From the NCBI GenBank assembly GCA_031549925.1, contig JAVBPA010000025.1, positions 1 through 10,923 of the forward strand: a DNA stretch of 10,923 nucleotides, read 5' to 3'. Below are positions 7,141 to 10,923 of the stretch, one piece after another. Source of the DNA: JAVBPA01 sp031549925 (GTDB lineage: Bacteria; Bacillota; Clostridia; Oscillospirales; CAG-272). Positions within the stretch are counted from its first letter, which is position 1, and each line of letters starts with the position of its first letter. Position numbers and translations under genes: made by a program. Below the pieces are notes generated by a model. That model was given only the letters and a program-made list of their open reading frames with translations, ran no database searches and was not told where the DNA came from.

Positions 7141-7164
7141 TATGGAAGGTTTTATAAAAGTTTT

Positions 7165-8169
7165 ATGAAAAAATTTGTACCTGCGGATTATTCCGCAAAA
7201 TTAAATATTTATGAAACACAAGTCGCTATAGGACTTATAAAACGTGCTTTTGAAGATCGTCTTTCCGCCGCTCTCAATTTAAAAAGAGTTTCAGCTCCGC
7301 TTTTTGTAGATCCTCAAACGGGACTTAACGATAATTTAAACGGATTCGAACGCCCTGTGACCTTTGAACTCGGCGACAGCGGGCGTTATGCCGAAGTAGT
7401 TCATTCGCTTGCTAAATGGAAAAGAATGGCTTTGGGTAAATATGAATTTTTTCCAGGCAAAGGTATATATACCGATATGAATGCCATCAGACGCGATGAA
7501 GACCCGGATAATATTCATTCAATATATGTTGATCAATGGGATTGGGAAAAAGTCATAACGCGTGCCGAGAGAACAGAAGAATATCTTAAAGATACAGTTC
7601 GTCTTATAGTTTCGGCTATAGCGGACACAAATGTTTTAATACGCAATAAATTTCCCGCGCTTTCCGCCGAAATAAAACGCGAGGTTACCTTCATATCATC
7701 GCAGGAGCTTTGTGATATATATCCTGAAATGACTCCGAAGCAACGTGAATATGAATATGCGAAACGTCATAAAACGATATTTATATCTCAGATAGGAAAA
7801 ACACTGCGCGACGGAAGCAAGCACGACGGAAGAGCTCCGGATTATGACGATTGGAGTTTAAACGGAGATATACTATTTTGGGATGATGTTTTGGATATTG
7901 CGCTTGAAATTTCTTCGATGGGTATAAGAGTTGATGAAAAATCAATGGATGAACAACTTTCAATTTCGGGAAACGATGAAAGAAGAAAACTCGATTTCCA
8001 CAGCCGTTTGTTAAAAGGGGAATTGCCGCTTACTATCGGAGGCGGTATCGGACAATCGAGAATGTGTATGCTTTTGCTTGAAAAAGCTCATATCGGTGAA
8101 GTACAGGCTTCTGTTTGGGATGAAGAAACGGAAAGAATTTGCAAAGAATCCGGCGTAACATTACTTTAG
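7165..8169 (+). CDS. asnA: Aspartate-ammonia ligase (asparagine synthetase A)
   Basis: A 334-residue cytoplasmic enzyme that makes asparagine from aspartate, ammonium and ATP, giving AMP and pyrophosphate. It has the class II aminoacyl-tRNA synthetase-like fold. Signature blocks are VSAPLFVDPQTGLNDNLNG (42-60), EVVHSLAKWKR (77-87), YVDQWDWE (121-128), HDGRAPDYDDW (220-230) and GGGIGQSR (292-299). Its length matches E. coli AsnA (330). I place the start at the ATG at 7165, giving MKKFVPADYS, which fits the family N-terminus. A GTG at 7105 would add 20 residues unlike the family and would lie inside the putative hairpin at 7090-7132. The nearest purine-rich site is GGAAGG at 7144-7149, rather far from the ATG, so initiation may be modest. 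glnN follows after 13 bases, making an ammonium-assimilation pair. Confidence 0.95.
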   Translation: MKKFVPADYSAKLNIYETQVAIGLIKRAFEDRLSAALNLKRVSAPLFVDPQTGLNDNLNGFERPVTFELGDSGRYAEVVHSLAKWKRMALGKYEFFPGKGIYTDMNAIRRDEDPDNIHSIYVDQWDWEKVITRAERTEEYLKDTVRLIVSAIADTNVLIRNKFPALSAEIKREVTFISSQELCDIYPEMTPKQREYEYAKRHKTIFISQIGKTLRDGSKHDGRAPDYDDWSLNGDILFWDDVLDIALEISSMGIRVDEKSMDEQLSISGNDERRKLDFHSRLLKGELPLTIGGGIGQSRMCMLLLEKAHIGEVQASVWDEETERICKESGVTLL

Positions 8170-8182
8170 TGAGGATTTATAT

Positions 8183-10288
8183 ATGATAGATGTCCCGAAT
8201 GAATTCGGTTCGATGGTTTTTGATGACAGAGCTATGAAGCGTCTGCTTGAACCGGAGTCTTACGAATCTCTCCGCCGCACAATCGCGGAAGGCAGATCGC
8301 TTAATATAACCCTTGCCGCGGAAGTAGCGGAAGTTATGAAAAATTGGGCAATCGAAAGGGGAGCAACTCATTTTACGCACTGGTTCCAGCCGATGAACGG
8401 TGTAACTGCCGAAAAGCATGACAGTTTTGTTATGCCGGATGGAAACGGAGGGGCAATATATGCCTTTTCCGGAACTGAACTGATAAAAGGAGAATCTGAC
8501 GCTTCTTCATTTCCTTCGGGAGGACTGAGAAGTACTTTTGAAGCAAGAGGGTACACTGCCTGGGATCCCACCTCATACGCTTTTATAAAAGATGAAACAT
8601 TGTGTATTCCGACAGCTTTCTGTTCGTTCGGCGGAGAAGCTCTCGACAAAAAAACACCTCTTATGCGTTCGATGGAAACGCTTAACCGGGAAACCCTGCG
8701 TGTTTTGAGATTATTCGGAGACAATGAAACAATAAGGGTCATGCCTGCCGTCGGAGCTGAGCAGGAGTATTTTTTAATTGATAAAAAGCTTTTTGACCGC
8801 CGCAGTGATTTGATATTCACGGGCAGAACGCTGATAGGAGCAAAACCTCCTAAAGGGCAGGAACTTGACGACCATTATTACGGAGCTATAAAACCGCGTG
8901 TAAAGGATTTTATGCGTGAGTTGAACGACGAATTGTGGAAGCTTGGCGTATGTGCTAAAACCGAACATAATGAAGCCGCCCCTTCACAGCATGAACTCGC
9001 TCCCATTTTTACAACGGCAAATTTTGCGGCGGATCAAAACCAGCTTACTATGGAATTAATGAAACGGACAGCTCTAAAACACGGTTTTGTTTGTGTTTTG
9101 CATGAAAAACCGTTTTTGGGAGTGAACGGAAGCGGAAAACATAATAACTGGTCGCTGATAACAGACAAGGGATATAATCTTTTAAACCCGGGTTCATCGC
9201 CTTCCGAAAATATAAAATTTTTGATAATGCTTTGCGCTATAATAAAGGGCGTTGATGATTATCAGGATATATTACGCGCTTCGGTAGAAGGAGCGGGCAA
9301 CGACTGCCGGCTTGGTTCAAACGAAGCTCCGCCGGCTATAATTTCGATATTCTTAGGAGATGAACTGACTTATCTGCTGGATGAAATAGCAAACGGAAAT
9401 ACTCCTTCGCCGCGGGCGGAAGCCCCGTTGCTTCGAATAGGAGTGCATGTCCTGCCTAAACTTCCGCGTGATATAACAGACCGGAACCGTACCTCTCCGT
9501 TTGCTTTTACCGGAAATAAATTTGAATTCCGTATGCCGGGTGCTTCAATGTCGATTGCTGAACCGAATTTTGTTTTAAATACAATTGTGGCGGAATCGCT
9601 TTCCCTTTTTGCTGACAGGATAGAAAAAGATCTCGCGGATGATATACCTTTTAATAATATAATAAATTCTATCATAAGTGAAACTGTAAAAAATCACAGA
9701 AGAATAATATTCAACGGAAACAATTACAGTCAAAAATGGGTAGAAGAAGCAAGGACAAGAGGACTCTTAAATCTTCCCACTTCAATAGATGCGATACCGT
9801 GCTTTGAAAAAAGAAAAAATATCGACTTGTTTATAAAACATAAAGTTTTTACGGAAACAGAGGTACATTCACGCTGCGAAATATTGCTTGGAGCGTATTG
9901 CAAACGTATTCATATTGAAGTTCTTACGATGATAGATATTGTATCACGGGAACTCCTGCCCGCTGCTTTTACTTATTTAAAGGAAATAAGCACAACGGCT
10001 CAAAACATGAAATCACTGGGATTGCTTAATGAAGATTCAATTGAATATATTGAAACAAAAAAGATATCGTATCTTGCGGCGGCGGTAAAAATAAAAACCG
10101 AAGAACTCAAAAAAACGCTTGATAATATAGAAAAAACAAAATCCAGCGCGGAAATATCGCTTTATGTAAAAGATAAGGTTCTCTTTGCAATGAAAGAGTT
10201 ACGTGAAGCGGCAGACGCATTGGAAAACGATCTTCCTAAAAAATATATCCCTTACCCGACATATGAAGAACTGCTTTTCAGCGAATAA
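8183..10288 (+). CDS. glnN: Glutamine synthetase type III
   Basis: A 701-residue ATP-dependent glutamate-ammonia ligase of the GSIII class, at the normal length for that class and much longer than GSI (about 450-470). In order it shows THWFQPMNG and EKHDSF (about 65-82), GAEQEYFLID (191-200) with metal-binding glutamates, and TEHNEAAPSQHE (260-271). Further on are NGSGKHNNWSL (315-325) for ATP binding and NRTSPFAF/KFEFRMPGAS (about 435-455). A C-terminal helical extension typical of GSIII completes it. It should act as a large oligomer in the cytoplasm. GAGGA at 8171-8175, seven bases before the ATG, is a good ribosome binding site. It lies 13 bases after asnA, so the two are probably co-transcribed. 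No GlnR- or P-II-type regulator gene is present, and control by nitrogen status is inference. All signature blocks are intact. Confidence 0.95.
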   Translation: MIDVPNEFGSMVFDDRAMKRLLEPESYESLRRTIAEGRSLNITLAAEVAEVMKNWAIERGATHFTHWFQPMNGVTAEKHDSFVMPDGNGGAIYAFSGTELIKGESDASSFPSGGLRSTFEARGYTAWDPTSYAFIKDETLCIPTAFCSFGGEALDKKTPLMRSMETLNRETLRVLRLFGDNETIRVMPAVGAEQEYFLIDKKLFDRRSDLIFTGRTLIGAKPPKGQELDDHYYGAIKPRVKDFMRELNDELWKLGVCAKTEHNEAAPSQHELAPIFTTANFAADQNQLTMELMKRTALKHGFVCVLHEKPFLGVNGSGKHNNWSLITDKGYNLLNPGSSPSENIKFLIMLCAIIKGVDDYQDILRASVEGAGNDCRLGSNEAPPAIISIFLGDELTYLLDEIANGNTPSPRAEAPLLRIGVHVLPKLPRDITDRNRTSPFAFTGNKFEFRMPGASMSIAEPNFVLNTIVAESLSLFADRIEKDLADDIPFNNIINSIISETVKNHRRIIFNGNNYSQKWVEEARTRGLLNLPTSIDAIPCFEKRKNIDLFIKHKVFTETEVHSRCEILLGAYCKRIHIEVLTMIDIVSRELLPAAFTYLKEISTTAQNMKSLGLLNEDSIEYIETKKISYLAAAVKIKTEELKKTLDNIEKTKSSAEISLYVKDKVLFAMKELREAADALENDLPKKYIPYPTYEELLFSE

Positions 10289-10391
10289 TACCGAAACGCG
10301 AAACCTTTTATAAAAAGTTTTTATTTCAAATTAGAAATGCTTTTTAAATATATCCCGCAATTATAAATAAACTTTTATTTTACTCTCAAAA

Positions 10392-10427
10392 AAAACTGCG
10401 AAGCTGATCATAACTCTTCGCAGTTTT
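10392..10427. terminator. Bidirectional intrinsic terminator between glnN and desulfoferrodoxin
   Basis: AAAACTGCGAAG (10392-10403) and CTTCGCAGTTTT (10416-10427) form a perfect 12-bp stem with a 12-base loop. On the minus strand the arm runs into an 8-T tract (10395-10388), and on the plus strand into four T residues. It should end transcripts from both converging genes, more strongly for the leftward one. Confidence 0.8.
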
Positions 10428-10553
10428 AATATTATACCACAATAACATAAAAATATAATATAACAATGTTTAAATTAATTCCATAAAAAAATTGTGAAAT
10501 GGAACTCTATTTGTTTGTTTTTGATAAATTGACGATTTGTATTGCTGTGAAAA

Positions 10554-10923
10554 TTAAACAGTTGTTGCCCAAAGTCCGTGCAAGTTGCAATAAGCGTATA
10601 CTATAACGGGAGCGGATCCTTCTGTATTGAAAGTTACTTCTGGAACATCCCCCGCATTCAAACATTTTCTTTGTCCTCCGTTTTCCTGCTGTAAGTATAC
10701 CCATTGAATCGAATGTTCTTTCATCATCGGATGCGCGGCGCTTCCTATTTTTACAGTTAATTTGTTTTCGTCAAAAGATAAGACAGGTAAATGTTTCTCT
10801 GCACTTGCTTCGACAGTGTTCGGAACGAGAGCTCCCATTTCTTCTCCGCAGCATATCATTGGAACTCCTGATGAAAAAATAGAACCAACTAAATTTCCGC
10901 ATGCTTTGCATATAAAAAATCTT
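10554..10923 (-). CDS. dfx: Desulfoferrodoxin (class I superoxide reductase), 5' end cut off
   Basis: A leftward gene with about 123 codons visible before the window edge, reading RFFICKACGNLVG at its start. No in-frame start codon precedes this, so the true start lies just outside; only a few residues should be missing. The product reduces superoxide to hydrogen peroxide without making oxygen, protecting anaerobes. The N-terminal desulforedoxin-like domain has CKAC and the adjacent pair in ICCGE, the four cysteines that bind an FeS4 centre. The catalytic iron site has EKH, HPMMKEH and CNLHG, which match the Glu, His and Cys ligands of family members, so both centres look complete. A frame beginning at the internal Met (10859) would lose the first CxxC and is not the real start. 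Its transcript should end at the hairpin at 10392-10427. Confidence 0.92.
   Translation of the reverse strand, partial: RFFICKACGNLVGSIFSSGVPMICCGEEMGALVPNTVEASAEKHLPVLSFDENKLTVKIGSAAHPMMKEHSIQWVYLQQENGGQRKCLNAGDVPEVTFNTEGSAPVIVYAYCNLHGLWATTV

Noticed and set aside
7051..7164. T-box riboswitch upstream of asnA
   Set aside because: The gap is too short for a full T-box leader and I do not see the conserved T-box sequence.
8368..8820. 150-codon antisense frame inside glnN
   Set aside because: It lies wholly inside a strongly conserved gene, has no recognisable domain, and is best explained as a shadow of glnN codon bias.
10308..10335. Hairpin just after glnN (CTTTT/AAAAG followed by T residues)
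   Set aside because: The stem is short, nearly all A-T and interrupted by a mismatch; the much stronger stem at 10392-10427 explains termination better.
10479..10504. TTCCAT/ATGGAA inverted repeat
   Set aside because: Only six base pairs with a 14-base loop in AT-rich DNA and no associated feature.

Overview
This window looks like chromosomal DNA of a low-GC, strictly anaerobic Gram-positive bacterium of the Clostridia type, probably an uncultured gut lineage. The reasons are AT-rich intergenic DNA with near-perfect sigma-A promoters, strong GGAGG-type ribosome binding sites, a lipoprotein sugar-type binding protein, a DUF6062 protein, an OGG1-type 8-oxoguanine glycosylase, a type III glutamine synthetase and a superoxide reductase. 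The species assignment is inference. I see no mobile element, CRISPR array, tRNA or rRNA.

Layout. Positions 1-200 are a very AT-rich gap. Positions 201-2211 hold a leftward two-gene operon: a uroporphyrinogen-decarboxylase-fold protein with cobamide-methyltransferase-like metal ligands, then a HAD hydrolase one base downstream. Positions 2212-2422 are a divergent promoter region with two consensus promoters back to back and a 24-bp perfect palindrome. Positions 2423-7050 hold a rightward run: an orphan solute-binding lipoprotein, a DUF6062 protein, ogg and comM/yifB. The last three overlap or nearly touch and are probably co-translated. Positions 7165-10288 hold asnA and glnN, 13 bases apart. 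A bidirectional terminator lies at 10392-10427. A leftward desulfoferrodoxin gene (from 10554) runs off the right edge, missing only its first few codons.

How the genes may work together. asnA and glnN both fix free ammonium, into asparagine and glutamine, and form a compact nitrogen-assimilation unit. ogg and comM pair oxidative base repair with a DNA-remodelling AAA+ ATPase. The superoxide reductase fits an anaerobe exposed to occasional oxygen. The URO-D/HAD pair and the divergent solute-binding protein may share control through their common promoter region, but their substrates cannot be read from the sequence.

Most genes are recognisable families. The less characterised parts are the URO-D/HAD pair with its unusual promoter region, and the DUF6062 protein with two repeated Cys/His modules encoded in the DNA-repair run.
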